From the NCBI GenBank assembly GCA_028386065.3, contig JAKUCV010004743.1, forward strand, positions 62,001 to 126,000: 64,000 nucleotides of DNA, given 5' to 3'. The number at the start of each line of letters is the position of its first letter. Positions within the stretch are counted from its first letter, which is position 1. Below, one piece after another: positions 62,117 through 64,000 of this stretch. The DNA comes from Turnera subulata (taxonomy: Eukaryota; Streptophyta; Magnoliopsida; Malpighiales; Passifloraceae). The translations under genes and the position numbers were made by a program. Under the pieces are notes generated by a model. It made no database searches and was not told the origin of the DNA. It saw only the letters and a program-made list of their open reading frames with translations.

Positions 62117-64000
62117 TGACCGCATCTCAAAACCAAATGTACAAAACATAAATAACAGGAAAAGACAAAATGCCCTTGAGTCTAGGGATGCCATAAAAAC
62201 CTCCGAGTAAAATGGCTCATCAATATTACACAATAGCAAAATAAACATCAGGATACTAAAAGACTTAAAAATAAATCAGGCTCAACAAGCCAAGTAAACA
62301 CCGGAAAACCAACCGGGATAACAAATGATCAATCCAAAAATAACAAAACTGCATCCCGATAAGTTATGTAGCAGAAATAAATAACGAGTCCCACGACAAA
62401 TGCAGACATATGGAGTGTCAACCTATGGATTCGTCCCCGAAGGAAAGCAGGCACAGCTACCTGAATGCATCCCTGATCCACGATCGGTTAACCTGTGTAA
62501 AAATTGTGAGGGGGTGAGACCAACCACTGTCTCACCACAAACAAATAAACCAGAATATACTAGTACAATTCAACCACGAATACATCAGTATCTGGCAATA
62601 ACAGCCATAGTGCACAAACAAGGTACAGTGCACAATACAAAGTCAAGATCAGACTTTATTCCTATGCTTATCATTAATCGACTTATTAGAGCTATGTTTA
62701 ATTATATCATTAGCGTTGGGTAATTTATTAGGGCCCTCTACTGTGTGCGTCGAGCGCGGTAGCGACTGGCCAGCTCCCCAGGGCGTATGCCCAACATAGA
62801 ACATATATTAATATATCAATACACCGGAATGGGTAAGTTCCGACAAAAGAAAACCACTAACAACCAAGTGGCCGACAGCTCTAGGAGGGGTGCTCTCCTC
62901 AAAGGAACATATATAAACAAGAATCTTGGGGCATACCCGTCAGTCCCCAAGTCGCCAGCTCTGTGAGGGGTGCTCTCACCAAAAGAATAGGTAATAACAA
63001 ATAACCAAGGGGTACACCTCCATAAGGCGCCAGCCCTATGAGGCGTACTCTCACTAATATACTAATCAAGGGGCGTACCCGTCAATCCCCTCATCGCCGT
63101 CTCTGTGAATACAACTCACTATAATAACAGGACCCGAGGGGTACTCTCTCTCCCTCTCGGTGCTACCGGTCAATAGCCCCACAGTAGAATATATATTATT
63201 CAAGATCATTAATTACCAGTTATGCCTTAAGTATAAAGTGATCCTCAAAGTGTGTATACAGGTGGTGTGCCACCAAAGATAGTCTCTAAGCCGAGCCTAA
63301 AGCTCTCATTAACATATGATATAGGCAAGACAACTCATATCATAAAATAAAGCGATACCAGCTCATAAATAACTAACATGGCATTGTCAGTCCATAACAA
63401 TTAACATGGCATCATCAGCTCACAACAATTAATATGGCACCATCAACTCATAACAATTTATGTTCATAATAATTAACATGGCATCAAAGTATATACATAT
63501 ACAATTAGTCACATAACACAGTCAGAGCATGAATCACATCAAGCTAAAACAGACATACAAGGCTTGCAACATTAAACCATTTACCATACCATGTACCAAG
63601 CCTGCCAACCTGAGTACCGTTGGCAGTAAAGCATATCAAGGTTTATATGTCCTCACCTTGGCCATAACGATTGCCTCGGAAGCTAAAGCCACAATCCGCC
63701 TCACATTCCTATGCACGTAGCATCCTACGAACAGATACAACATATAAGATTTTATTCATGAGTTACATGAATGCATGCTAAAGCTATGATCTCGAATTTA
63801 ACCCCGTGACACTAGGCCCATACCATAATATCAGTGTCCAAGCCCAAATAATTCTTGTAAATCTCATCGATCCCATTTTCGAATCCATCGCCCACTAGTG
63901 TAATGACTTGATCAAATCAAAGGCCTACTTATATTACCAAGTTAACCATTGGGTCTAGAACTCAATTCACGCATTCCTCCAAGTTTGGGCCTAAAGCCCA
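62117..64000 (-). mobile_element. LTR of a gypsy-like element, minus orientation, partial
   Basis: Starts TGACCGCATCTCAAAACC on the plus strand (the inverted ...CA end of an LTR), immediately after LINE coding sequence. On the minus strand AAGGTGAGGACATATAAACC TTGATATG (near 63635-63660) resembles AGGTGAGGATGGATAAACC TTGATATG in the LTR at 22500, so the two families are related. It includes tandem repeats (62870-63130 and 63378-63485). No coding region lies within the window; it may be a solo LTR or the 3' LTR of an element extending beyond the edge. Confidence 0.6.
62870..63130 (-). repeat. 65-80 bp tandem repeats within LTR
   Basis: Three to four diverged units, each with a form of GCCAGCTCTGTGAGGGGTGC TCTC followed by an AAGGGG...CCC segment. 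Similar tandem blocks occur in the middle of the other LTR family here. Confidence 0.75.

Noticed and set aside
62870..63485. CRISPR-like array
   Set aside because: Repeats are diverged, uneven and AT-rich, within a plant LTR; they are tandem repeats without spacers of constant length.

Overview
This is nuclear DNA of a flowering plant, probably a eudicot. Evidence: AT-rich intergenic DNA, GT-AG introns in every recognised gene, plant-only gene families (CDPK, MYB-CC, Alfin-like, JOX dioxygenase) and plant transposon families (Pack-MULE, L1 LINE, Cassandra-type 5S element, long-LTR gypsy-like element). The species cannot be fixed from the sequence.

Layout: 113-2065 is a Mutator-like element carrying a broken fragment of an L-cysteine desulfhydrase-like gene. 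2795-4315 holds two 0.2 kb direct repeats around a decayed copy of an unusual ORF, followed by a 134 bp tandem duplication at 4421-4688. 7092-12171 is a complete 7-exon calcium-dependent kinase, orthologous to CPK13. 14755-16461 is a retroposed transcript with a poly(A) tail and an 18 bp target duplication. 18500-19470 combines a 5S-bearing Cassandra-like fragment, folded back on itself, with a LINE 3' end. 20075-29943 is a 9.9 kb non-autonomous LTR element with 3.6-3.7 kb LTRs and a 2.5 kb interior; the interior has no gag-pol but has two antisense genes, and a 1.5 kb Mutator-like element sits in the 3' LTR. 30960-32575 is a 5'-truncated LINE with an RNase H domain. A tRNA-derived SINE lies at about 35727-35945.

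The right half is gene-bearing: a jasmonate-induced oxygenase (39278-41675, +), then three minus-strand genes: a MYB-CC factor (45392-47195), an Alfin-like PHD protein (48368-51083) and a type II (DNAJB) Hsp40 (52924-55997). A decayed LINE (about 56600-62116) follows, cut at its 3' end by the LTR of a minus-oriented element that runs off the right edge.

The host genes are ordinary single-copy regulatory or housekeeping genes with no operon-like linkage. In all five, the joined exons keep the reading frame to the stop (530, 359, 250, 238 and 340 aa). The most unusual feature is the antisense gene family in the mobile DNA. Copies at 3.0-3.5 kb and 24.1-24.8 kb encode the same 126-residue domain joined to the start of a LINE-type endonuclease. 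They are about 72% identical in protein although nearly every third codon position has changed, and both have a TATA-like box upstream on the coding strand.
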